In this document: piece after piece, positions 11,676 through 22,879 of the stretch
Numbering within the stretch: the first letter of the stretch is position 1
Layout: every line of letters starts with the position of its first letter
Assembly: GCA_000469685.2 (NCBI GenBank)
Contig: LS997562.1
Coordinates: forward strand, 4,067,515 to 4,131,514
Reading direction: 5' to 3'
Origin: Haemonchus contortus
Taxonomy: Eukaryota > Nematoda > Chromadorea > Rhabditida > Trichostrongylidae
DNA: 64,000 bases
Notes under the pieces: generated by a model
Seen by the model: only the letters and a program-made list of their open reading frames with translations
The model's database searches: none
What the model was told of the DNA's origin: nothing
Position numbers and translations under genes: made by a program

Positions 11676-13654
11676 GCTAAAAACTCCATTTTTTATCCTT
11701 TATGTTGCGCGCGAGTGCGCCAAAGCAGGACTGTAGAACAGCTGGCAAGATAGGGGACTATTGACAGATCAACTTTACAGCTGATCGGTAGTCTAGTTCA
11801 TCGTTGTATTGCACCTGTGATTTAGTTCGGTTCTTTGTAGAGGCGTGATTTGCCTCGACGAAGCTCCTCAGAGTGCATGTTCACTTTCTTCCAATGCCAC
11901 TACTCTACTAACGTAGTCAGTGCTGAGTGCAACCCTTCTCGCACTCGAGGGAAATTGAATGAACGCCTTCTAGTTCCCTTTCCATTTACGACATTCTACG
12001 CAGAAGTCGCTTACATGAACAATCTGTGCTGTTATCCCGCAACGAAGTTTGAGTGTGAAGAGCGAGTTCAATACGGAGGAGTTGGAGAGGCTTGGTACCC
12101 CCTGGCTACTCACGTTCCCTACACTCACCTTGCCTGAGCCCTTACGATTACCATTCTGAAGGCCTACGCGAAAGTGGAAAATCCAGTGCAGTAGATGAAT
12201 ATTACGCGTCGCACCCTTCTTCTTTCGCAAACAGTGGTCCCGTGCTCTTACCGATCAACGTAGAGGCGTATGGCTGAGGAAGTCCGCTGCCTTGATCGTT
12301 GATGTTACGTTGTAATTATTTCATGCTAAATGAGGCGACTATCTTTTCTTAAAGGTCTCCGGACACCCTTATAAAACATTTCTGACTGTCGTAGTCGTAA
12401 CTTGATGTTGACACGTGGGCAGTAGCTGGAGTTATGTCAAATCTTCTCAATCGTAGAGGCTCGATTCGGGTTGCCAGGTTTTTGTACTAATCGATGGTTT
12501 AATAGCCTCGTGAAGGGGACAAAAACATTACCGATATCGCATCAGTAACAGTTCATCTCCGGGCTCGTAAGCGGCATGTAGTTTGCATTCCCTTCCCAAC
12601 GTTCGTTTGGACCCAAGACCGACTTTCATGGTTTGCGTCATCAGATTTTCGTAATACCCTTCCGATGCAGGTGCATGTACCATTTAGAAGCTCCACTGTT
12701 CGGTCCTTTATTCTCCGGGCAACCCTGAATGGCAATGAGGTTTCAGTACCTCCCAACGGTTCTACTACAATCGTGAGCTTTGACTTCTTCCCCAGTCACA
12801 CGCAGGTTTTTGGCTGATCTGATGTGCAACATACTAACTACACGCCCGCAAATTCTCCACCCCCACATGCCGTAGTAAGCCAGCAAGGATCACGTAGCCT
12901 CTCAGCGTTCGCGAGACCCTCCAGTGAAAGGGGATCCTCAATGAGAACCTCATAAATATTAAATGATGTGAAAAAGGACTTCTAGTGTGGAATTGATCAC
13001 ATTAGCACAATCAAATTGGCCCAGCTAGAATAGGATCCACTTCTCAGGCATTGTTTATAGGACTCCACCATTCCGGCAATTCGGCGTTTCCCTGCTCCCA
13101 CGGTTCGCAAGTATGAGGTAGCGGACTACCAATCGCTGTATCTACGATTTCACGGCTCTGAACCGCTTATGAGCGAAGCCCTACAGAATATCTACGATCG
13201 CTCGTCTACTTTGAGGGTCACACGGAAGCCAGAACAATATACTGTACCTCCGTTGGAGTAAGTTTTCAGCTTTCAAGATTTTGAGACGTATCCTACGATG
13301 TGCATTGTGCTGGTACAGACCGTGGTATACTACCGTAGTATCGCAAAAACAATTGCATCACTACGATTTTTTGTCATCCCCTCGTGCCAACGTTTACCAC
13401 TCCTTTCTTTTTCTTTTTGTTCCCGATGAGTCGATTTCCTAGGTGAGATGGAACAATTCGTATTTCTCATCCTTCTGATCACTTACGTTCCTGACGCGCT
13501 TAATTCTGTTCGCTCTTAGAGCCGATTTTTATATTTACCGATGAAAACTGAAGAAAGTGATGCTCTGTGGAAAAGCGTTGAAGGGAGTGTGCAGTGGGAT
13601 CCATAGATTTGATTAATGGTCCCCTTAATTGGTAATAGTATTATACCTGGTCAG
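11676..13654. other. Intergenic, no gene supported
   Basis: Mixed-composition sequence with only short open frames (for example 12553-12756 minus and 11850-12137 plus) on both strands. None has recognisable domains. Probably decayed repeats. Confidence 0.4.
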
Positions 13655-13760
13655 GGCCAGTGGTGGTGTAGTGACAAGTGGGGCCCTATCACACTCGCAC
13701 GATCGGCGTTCTCGCCTAGACTAACCGATCATTCGATCCCTCTAGGTGGGAAAGCTTTAC
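13655..13760 (+). mobile_element. tRNA-derived SINE, head fragment
   Basis: GTGGTGTAGTGACAAGTGG followed by CTCGCCTAGACTAACCGATC matches the head and first body segment of the SINE family. The B box is degraded and the body stops after about 100 bp. Confidence 0.5.
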
Positions 13761-16288
13761 AGGATAGTTGCAACAGGAACGGAAATTCAGTACGTAACAT
13801 AGTCCTTACATCAGTGGGTACTGAAATGAGCGGGTGGACGTAACCAATATAGCCACCCGGCTACCCTATTCATCTGTCCCGTGTTGTTACTCGAAGCCCC
13901 TTTCCGATACGCTATAGATGTGATAAATTGAAGATTCGGGCGTTGAAATAGGGTATGGCCGTAGAAGAAACCCCCTAACGTGTAAAATTTTGCGTCAATT
14001 GCATTTCATTTCACAGTAAGGTCACTAAGACTAAGAACCGAGTTCCCAATTTGGATTTTCATTTCTGGGGTAACTGCATGAATCAATGTCAATTGGGTCA
14101 ATGTTATTTACATATACATAGCTTTATCGATCGAATGTACATAGAGTTTTCATTTGAAAACGACATAACTCTCCTCTGGCTGAAACAAATTAACAGAGGG
14201 AGAGATTTTTAGTGTTCCTACGATTTAGTTTTCATCGCAGAAGAGAATTAGTAAGACTAGCGGTCAAAGAGTTGCTGTAGCGGTGAGAGAAATGAGTTAA
14301 TCAGTAGCTACTTTGTCGATACGCTCTCCAGAAGCTGGAAAACTCTACAACCAAAGGGTATAACGAGGTAAAAAAGGCCGCTTTACGGCATCTTATAACG
14401 ATAACAAAGTAGACGGCGTCAACAAAAACAGCTGAACGTCACTCTAGCCACTTAGCTGGCATTGATTTCATGTTTACGAGAGTCAAAAGTCTCTTAGTGA
14501 AGCGCCAATCCGCTGTTTTGAAAGCTAACTTGTGCAATTGATCTGTTCGGTTCTAAACATATTCTCTTCAGGAAGTTGTCGAATGCAGCCACATGCTGGT
14601 AGCCGATAATTTCCTATGTGTCTTCATCTGACGCAATTCTCACCCTGATCATCCCACACCCAAGAAAATATCATCGTCTTCCTAGTTGAGTTGGATATAA
14701 AGAACGTGGTTCGGGGTACAAGAAGGGATTTAGGTCTCTATAGTTCAGTGTCCATGCGGCCAACCCTGAATCCCTATTCGGGACACGAGATCTTTCCATA
14801 GCTATTGCAATCCGGACAGCGTAAAGAAGGACGGAGCTTCGACATCGAAGACCTGTAATGGCATGATAGAACGGTTTTGAGCCGATGGATGAAATCTTCG
14901 GTTAAGCTCAGGAAGTATAGGAGCATGGGTGTGGGCACATGCTAACCTTGCGCAAAAAGCGGTTGTGGAAGAGGAACTGTCCAATGGGGTACAATGCTAA
15001 TGAGATAGTGAATGTCTCTTAAACTGCACAAAAAATTAGCGGGCGAGTTTTGCGCGGCAGCAATCCAGCTCTTGAAGTCTGTTCGTTGTGTGGTCAGGCT
15101 CTACTACATCTTCAACATGGTTTCGTTTCTGTGCTTGCGCTTTACTTAACGAGTGGAGGCATATTTTTCTGAGATACAGGGGACGATCGAACGAAAAATC
15201 CCCTGGATCCAACGAACCCCCTTCTGAAAACATAAAAAATTCGATCTGTATGAAGGAACGAGACTGGTGGCAGCGACCATGCGGATAAATTTGCTACCTG
15301 CCCCTTCTAAATTCTGGTTGGAGCAGCTTAACCGTTTCATTTTAACCAATCTCCCAGTCCTTGCCTAACATCAAAGAAATGGTGCTTTTACACGTGCAGG
15401 AAGGCTAGACGGTACCTTTGATTGAACTAATTTCACTAAACAGATTTAGAATTTACTAATGAATGTATCATCGGTGTGTGAAGCGTATTGAGAGATTCAG
15501 TTCTGCTAGAAATTCAGCGAGGTTGTGGAGTGAATTAAAGTAATGAAACCAATTCTGGCAATGAACGATGAAGTAGAATGCTGTCAATAACTGTGAACTG
15601 CTTATCTGTCGGTTTGTTGTCGCCCGCATCTGTGGTTGTTTTTCTACATTAGATATTGTTATCGATGTTTTCAGGCAAGGCAGGTGGTAGACGTCTACAG
15701 CGTCTCGTCCGTTCATTGAACGGTGGGCATTCCTGCTCATGTGAATGGTGCGTCGAGCACTTTTACCTCGAATATTGCTAAAAAGGTGAGCGTGGTTGGG
15801 AGCAAATTGGTTCCACAAATTCTGACTGAAGGCGAGGTGTATACCTGAGACAGGATAGCGTTAGGTTCAGGTCTTGAACATTAGATGAGGTTATCAAGCT
15901 TCAAACAAGCCCTCAAGTGTCGTCAAAATTTTGCCGAGCAGTAGATGGGTTTGTTTAAACCCTTCTGTGAAACGATCTCCCACATCATCTACGGAAAATT
16001 CTTTTCAACACAGACCTTGAGTGGAGGGTAAACTATCAAGCGAGATAGTGTTGCCTTGCAAATGCACTCAATCATGGAGTTCTTGCAGCTTCAAACTGTA
16101 GGGGACGATTCAGTGAGGGTAAGCTTAAGTGGGAGTACCTTATCGTGAGTTGTTGTTCACCCGAAAAAACTTAGATACTGTAAAAGTAGTAGATATATGC
16201 TGAATTTCATGGGTTTATACTTAGAATCCAATTTGATTGACTTAGTTAATAGTATGCGAGAGAAGTACAACGTGAATTTGTTTCAGTA
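13761..16288. other. Intergenic, upstream of the ALR gene
   Basis: No gene is supported. A 116-codon open frame on the minus strand at 15468-15818 is the longest here; its protein is His/Asn-rich and unlike any family I know. The last few hundred bases before 16289 should contain the promoter and outron of the ALR gene. Confidence 0.4.
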
Positions 16289-18478
16289 ATGGAACTTGGT
16301 CCTGATGGTAAGCCTTGCAGAGCTTGCACAAGCGTGGAAGAATTGATGCAACGTGCTAAAAAGTTTGTTAAAATGACTGACGAAGCTAAAGGTATGTTTG
16401 TGATATGGCTATAAATTCTAATTTGAGCAGCGTTTCTGACAGGGTAAATGGTTCATTCCTGCTCGAAATCCCTCTGAAATCCAACAATCAGTGCTTAGTT
16501 GCCGTGGAGATGAGAACATTGACATTACATTGACTAGGTTTATGAGTTCAATGCAGGAGCAGCGAGATTTCAAACATTCTTAATTCCAGTATAAGAAAGA
16601 TAATGGTTTAATTACCCAAGTTTGAGAATGCTGACCAGAGCTGCAATTCCGTTTGCTCGTGCAGTGCGCAAGTGCCATCAAAATGCACCAGTGAAGTTTA
16701 CTGGACAAACTCCTACCGGTTTCATTCACGACGGTTGGGCCAACGCGCGAACTCCGTTCAGTGTGGCGAACAAATGGCTTTTTGCAACAAAAGCAATTGT
16801 TATCCTCTAGCGGTTGGATTCTGGGCACCGTTCATCGTTGTCGAATACCAGTTGAGGAAAGCGAATCAGTAGATTGTATTTCGCTCTTTGATTATAGAAC
16901 TGTCAACTTTACAATGCCCGAGAACTCACACCTCTGCATTAATTTCATAAAACTCAATTTCTACTCCAAGTAAGTGCTGCCATTTTCCCGGATGTAACTT
17001 TTACTATACAAGTCATGAGATTTTTGACAGCCCCTTATTTGGCTGACTTTCGACGCTCTCCCCTTCTCTGGGATCAGTGGCCGCTCTCCTGTCCCAGAGA
17101 AGGCGAAAGCGGATAAACATCATCCCAATGAGATGTAAAAAATCTTTGTCGTGCAGCCCAAGAATAAGGATTATATCCTTAATAGTGTTGTGATTTCAAT
17201 GTGTGGTGCATAGTTGGGAATGGCTACCTTACAGTTATTTATCTGAAAAGATATCAGACAGCGAGTAGTGTACTGTTCGATTCTTTAGATAATGCAGAAA
17301 CTAGCTCAAAAGTGGAATCGAAGAAATCATCGTCGCCTCGTGGCTATGACCAGTGCCCTGTTGATAAAAATGAGCTTGGTAGGTAAAGTTCATTTATGGA
17401 GGATTCTTAGCAAACAAATAGGAGTTTTTTTTTGTTTTTTTCTACTGGTCATTAATAATCGTTGAAATCATTTCTGTTGTTTTTAGTTTGAAGTATTCTC
17501 AATTAAGTATGTGTGATTTAGGCCGTTCCACATGGAATCTTTTGCATACAATGAGCGTTTACTATCCAGAAAAACCAACAGATGAACAAAAGCAGACTGT
17601 CTCCACATTTATGGATAGTTTAGCAAAGGTAATTAGCCATAAACCTGCTCACGCTCCTGATTTTAAATATTTGGAAAGTTAGGTCTCGGTATTTGGTGTT
17701 ATCTGATTTTTGTTTCGTTAATAGGTGATTAACCTTTCGTGATTTTGACTTTGTTTTTCTCGGCTGTTTTTAATTGCTTTCATTCTTTGTTTTTAGACAT
17801 ACCCGTGTGATTATTGTGCAAAGGATTTACGTAGAAGTTTAAAAAATGATCCTCCTAAACTTGGTAGCCGCACGGAATTCGCGATGTGGATGTGCCAACT
17901 ACACAATAAAGTAAGTAATTCTTCAGTCTACGTATCCCCGTTATTTTTGCACGATGACGCATTTATTGATTTTATATATGAGAGCAAAGTCCTATGCCTC
18001 ATAGAGCCTTTCAAAAGTAATTCACTTCAACTTGAAAAGGTTCGAACCTTACGCCTCCTCGTTTTCATTCATAAACAAGCAGACAAATTGGTTGATTGTA
18101 TAGGGAGCAGCTTTTTTTTCTAATTCTCAATCTCAATCCATCCTGAGTCAAGCTTTAGACACTTTACTCTCACCCCTTGCAGACATTTTTGCTGGTCTCA
18201 CAAGGTTAGCGAGTTTGCTTTGAACAGAAACCTGTACTTCTGCTCCCTTTCCAAGCTTTTTATCCCTCAATTCTGCTTGTCCATTTCGACGGCTCCCTTG
18301 CCGTCACCTGTTTTTTCTGGGCAGTATGTCACGTTTAACTGGGATTGTAGTCAACGTTATTCGCTAATACACTGATCGATTCCAGGTCAACAAGAGGACA
18401 GGGAAACCGGAATTCGATTGCTCAAAAGTATTCGAACGTTGGAAAGATGGTTGGAAGGATGGCTCTTGTGATTTTTAA
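16289..18478 (+). CDS. FAD-linked sulfhydryl oxidase, Erv1/ALR family
   Basis: ALR (GFER) reoxidises Mia40 in the mitochondrial intermembrane space and passes electrons to cytochrome c. Five exons: 16289-16391, 17262-17378, 17522-17628, 17797-17910, 18386-18478; 534 nt, 177 aa, phases closing. The N-terminal shuttle motif CRAC is at residues 10-13. The active-site CxxC is YPCDYC (113-116). The structural pair is C142/C159 (MCQLHNK and FDCSKV), and C66 and C175 correspond to the intersubunit disulfide. FAD-binding marks are [15 protein letters not shown] and the C-terminal [13 protein letters not shown]. The ATG lies two bases after a TTTCAG acceptor, fitting a spliced-leader site. The 870-bp first intron contains a COX7C-like gene. 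It is probably the counterpart of C. elegans F56C11.3. Confidence 0.96.
16628..16872 (+). pseudogene. COX7C-like (cytochrome c oxidase subunit 7C), frameshifted, nested in ALR intron 1
   Basis: COX7C is a single-span inner-membrane subunit of complex IV. The frame from ATG 16628 reads [15 protein letters not shown] (a basic, presequence-like start). It continues through the family core [19 protein letters not shown] and hits TAG at 16808. A frame shifted by -1 carries straight on with [17 protein letters not shown] to TAG at 16870-16872, matching the end of human COX7C (ATPFLVVRHQL). One extra base, or a -1 slip at the TAG, would give about 81 aa, near the family size. There is no room for an intron at the break. 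It could be a retrocopy that lost one base, a live gene with an assembly error, or a frameshifted gene. TTTGAG just before the ATG could serve as an acceptor. Confidence 0.75.
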
Positions 18479-19748
18479 AACGTTGTTGTTTGTTATGTTG
18501 TGATCTGTTGATATTACTAGATGCTTTACTAAAAAACTAGCCAATGTTATCAATGCTGGTCAGTACTCTTCGCTCTGTCAGCGGACCATATTTAAGATTT
18601 ACTCGCTGTTGTTCAGGAGAACATACAATTGGCTTTTTAAGCTTCAAGTCATCGTAGCATTGTGTCTCATTACGTGTAAGTTTAGCATGAGAACATTTTA
18701 TAGGCTTTTTCGGTTAACTATATTCATGGAAACTGCTCAAAGAGAAAGGCAACGCGCTTTGATTGGTTGTTGACTTTTAAAAGTTGTGAAATGCTCTTTT
18801 CTCAATACTTCAGAGACTTTACTTCCTTGGTCCTTTTGGCATTGAATATATGTATTACAGAAGTGTTTCGACTTTTCTTCAGAAACCAGGGAACATACTA
18901 ATTCGATGTTGAAGGCGGAGTATTTTGCAGTACAACAGATTTAGGTCGCACTGTTCTTAATTCACAAATTGAGTGGGACGTGGTAGGAGCTCAGCAAAAA
19001 CGAGTGTACCGGCGCAGGAGCTCATACTTCTGTGACAGTTCAGGGGAGTAATTGAGGCCCCCTCTTCGTAAAGTGGAACGACAGACAGGGCCAAGTGTGG
19101 TGGCGCTACTGTTGTCCGCCTAGATATCTTATTGAGGTACTGGTTGTTGTTATTTGAGATCAGATATGGTTTCAGTGGGGGCCGATTCGAAATCGTTTCC
19201 ACCAGCAGGCGGATCGTTCTGCTTGTTTCAGAGTGAAATACTGCTGAGCACACTTTTGGTTTTCTCTTTTTACCAACTCCATTTTATTTCTTGCTAGCAT
19301 TTAAACATCATTTTTGCAACTCTACAGAACAGTGTGCAGGCTTTGTGTACCTTTTCGCGGTGAACAAACGAATGATGCAGGTTAGTTTGCTGGTGAAGGT
19401 TAGGTCTTACCTTTTTTCATAGCACTTTCCAAGAGCGCAAGTAAATATAGGTCACCGATCAGGTGTCAGTCACTCTGTGCACGATCAAGGCCTGTGTTTC
19501 TATCAGAGACGTTAGGACCCGTCCAGAACAAATTTTCAAAAGTGCTATGGTGCCACTGTTATCAGCTATTTCTCCATTTCGTGGAATACTGCGTAAGAAC
19601 TTTAATTCTTAACCAACTTTTAACAGTGACAAGTAGCAATTCTTATAGATCAATATAAAGATCACAAAATCAACAACAACAAGATCGATACAACAACAAA
19701 TTAACAACTGATGATGCCAACGTACTAAACGAACTATTCTGCTCTCTC
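18479..19748. other. Intergenic between convergent ALR and PPAN genes
   Basis: 3' flanks of both genes. A 98-codon minus frame at 18957-19253 shows no family features. No gene is supported. Confidence 0.45.
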
Positions 19749-19754
19749 TTTATT
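19749..19754 (-). terminator. Canonical polyadenylation signal for lpd-6
   Basis: AATAAA on the minus strand, 29 bases after the TGA at 19783-19785. It fits a short nematode 3' UTR and supports that stop. Confidence 0.6.
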
Positions 19755-19782
19755 GAATTGCTTCTTTGCGCCGTGCTTCATA

Positions 19783-22700
19783 TCATGGGAATCCTTTCTC
19801 CTGCGTTTTCTTTCCGGTTCCAGTGAACGATTCTGACCTTCGCCTCCGCCACCGTGGCGTTTCAACTCACTGAACAACAACTATCACTGTAACAAAGTGC
19901 TCATAAAACTAATTACATACGACAAGTAGTAATGTGGAACAAATACGAAGTGCGCTAGGAAAAAACATAGGCAACGTTAATGCTCCTTGGACATATGCAA
20001 ACATTTAGGACGCAAGATCTAGTTGCGAGATTGCAGTTGTGGCTCGAACTCAGCTTTGGCTCTCGAAAAGTTTGTGAATTTCTGTGCTCAAGACCTACTA
20101 CTACGTGGTTGCCGTTATCCCCAGCTACGGGCAGTAGCAACAGGATGCCGTTGGGAGGTATATAACTCCGAATGTATATGCCCTCCCAGGACGTAAGTGG
20201 TGCATCCGCTCATGTTCATCAAACAGGAAATGTGATCGGATTTGCTGGTAAGGTTAAGGAAGCCCATTAGAGAAGTGAACGCTCATATGTCTATATCAGG
20301 CATACTGCACTTCTTGCATAAAAAGCGAGGCAAACGGAATCATGCAAAAATTGCCTGGATCAACAATCACTGAACAAGAAGATCATAAAGGTTTCCTCAC
20401 CGTTCTCTATTAAGAGCAATCTCTCGATCCTTCTCCTTGCTGTTCTCGATGTCCTCAGTTTGGCCCGTCGCTGCCGCTTGTTTTCTCGCAGCTTTTTCTT
20501 TAAACGCTTTGAATTCCTCCTCCTGAATGAAACTCATTTTTCGGTTTAAAATTACTCAACCAGAACCGAGGATACCTCTCGCTTTGCTTTTTCTTTTGCG
20601 TTTTCGAGACGACGTATGACGCGGTGTTCCATCTCCTGCTCCCTTCTCTTTTTCAATTTCCTGCAAGAAAAATTATGTTTTACCTCTGGACAACAAGTCA
20701 GCAAGTCACTCACTTCTTCTTGGGTGCCTCCTTCTTCAGTTTTTCCAGTTCTTCACTGGTTTTTTGGATGATTTTGTGATATAACACTTCTCCTTCATCG
20801 ATCCCGTCTTGAACTTTCAGCAACTCCAGTTTTAAACGTGGTCCAATCTCCATCAGTCTAGAATTACTTCGAAATTTCAGAAGTCTCAGATCGACGCCTT
20901 ATGCAGAATTCGGTAAGGCTATTCCAATCCTGATCCAGTAGTTTGGTTATTCTTTAACAACAAAGAAAAGCCTTACCGTATGTGACTTTTTTCGCCCTTC
21001 ATTGTACCAGCCTGCTCACTGATACTCTGCGATAAGACCACTTCTTCTTGCTCACCCTCATATTCGCTATCGCTCAAGTGGCCGGGACTGAAAATGAAAG
21101 TGGGCATACTATAAATTAACAAGCAAAAAGCAAACGATTTCTGTTCTTACTTCAGAAGATAATCTGCTATATCATTGTATTTCGAAAGATCCGGCAGATC
21201 TTTAGTGGTCGACTTGCCAGCTTGGACCAATTTCCGAACTGATTTGTTCAGTCCTGATGCTACTGTACGAATGGCACTGAAAAGAAAAAAAGTTGACACA
21301 AATAGTGCAGTGTCGATATTTAATACGTTCACATCTATAATAAACAGGATGAAATAAGCATTAAATAGGGTTACAGTAACTCACTAATGACGAATCTCAA
21401 TAGTATCGTCTTCCTCGAAGTAGTTCACCATCAAGCAACGTTTAACAGTTCGCAATTCCAGCTGCAATAGCAACGTAAATGAGCAACGTATGCAATTTTA
21501 AGATATCATCCCACAATAAATCGAAATATCAGAAAGTTAATGCAGAGTTTCTGTCTTCTGCTCGACGGACCGCCTATCTACAACTTCAGAAGAGATGAAT
21601 TTACTGACCGTATCGATATTGATCGAAGGGAACATGTTTTGTATAAAAGTTTCCACCAACAGAAGATGTTTTTTACCACTCTGAAAGTCAAAAATCAACA
21701 ATTTTGACACCTATGAGCCGCATATAGTTGAGCAAATGGAATCAACGATATAAGAAAAATAGCAATTACCGTACCTGGCTGAACCCGTTCATAACAACGA
21801 GAGGAGGTCTTTCAAAGAGTTTTTGGTGTACCAAGGGCCGTTTTTGCGTGGCTAAGATATGGCGTGACAAGGAATATTCAGGCACTGCAAAGAAAATGTA
21901 TGGGTTGAAAAAAGGCTGAACAAGAAATTTTAAAAAAAATTCACTAACCTCGGAAGGTAAGTGTGGGTCCTTGATTGAATCGCATCATTCGTAGTTGGAC
22001 GGATGTATCACTGGTAGTTAGTACCATCATATTCGTCACACCAAGTACAGCACCATGCACTACGAAATCTTTGATGTTGTTGCGTTTTAGAGTCTGTAAA
22101 TTAGGGGATAACCAGCCGATCTTTGCCCCTCGATGGAAAAGGTGGAAAAAAAACTTCGCAAGGATCGAATTCTGAAGATCAGAAGCGATATCAGAAGAAT
22201 ACCTTCAAGTGTTTCGCTGTAAAGGGATCCATTATTTGCCGAATATCATTTTCCAATGCCTTGATATACTTGCCAACACTACCGCGATGAATCACAAACG
22301 AATGTGGTTGCCTGAATGAAAACTGATGGCGCCAAAAACTGCATGTAGAGATATTTCGAGCATCCATGATCAACAAAATTGGGGACAAAAATAGCCCATG
22401 TTTGGTCCAATATTTCTACTTCATCGTGAAAAACCTGGTGCTATCCCACCAACATCAATTTCCTGTTTAGTCTGATTGTCGTCATTTGAAAGAAGTACAT
22501 GGCTTCTACAGTACTGTTATGGTCCTGTCACTAAGAATGGAATCCTTCAAAATGTAGGCTTTTATAATCTCACAGAGATAGAGCTTCGATGCCGGCAGTA
22601 TATCTTGACATACCTAGCCTTTTCATCTTCGGCAGCTTTGGCAGCTCCAGCAGCTCGGATTTGTTTTACAGCCTTTTCTTGCTCGTCCAAAGCGTCGTCA

Positions 22701-22879
22701 TTCTTCTATAAGACAAAAATGGCATTGAACAAATAAATTAATATGAATAAAAGCTTGCAGAGGCAAGCGAACGTGCTCACCTTGCCTTTCCTGTGACGCC
22801 TTGGGGCACCTCCACCCATACCTAAAAGCCCACGCCTAGCTGCCCTGGCACTTCGTCCCTTTCGTTTTCGTCGAGGCAT
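19783..22879 (-). CDS. lpd-6: Ribosome biogenesis factor PPAN/Ssf1 (Brix domain)
   Basis: PPAN/Ssf1 (Peter Pan; C. elegans LPD-6) works in the nucleolus in 60S subunit maturation. Thirteen minus-strand exons: 22781-22879, 22614-22705, 22203-22311, 21949-22093, 21775-21884, 21609-21680, 21385-21461, 21151-21276, 20977-21087, 20714-20857, 20576-20660, 20401-20522, 19783-19870. They total 1380 nt, 459 aa, phases closing; human PPAN has 473. A basic N-terminus (MPRRKRKGRSARAARRG) precedes the Brix domain (about 65-335). This starts at QPHSFVIHRGSVGKY and ends with the Brix signature RLMEIGPRLKLELLKVQDG. A Lys/Glu-rich coiled tail follows. A TTTCAG acceptor one base before the ATG suggests trans-splicing. 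The extreme C-terminus is uncertain: a different frame of the last exon encodes a more typical lysine/arginine-rich tail. Confidence 0.95.

Noticed and set aside
15468..15818. 116-codon minus frame as a gene
   Set aside because: No recognisable motif, no splice partners, and it lies in a repeat-rich spacer; kept only as a note.
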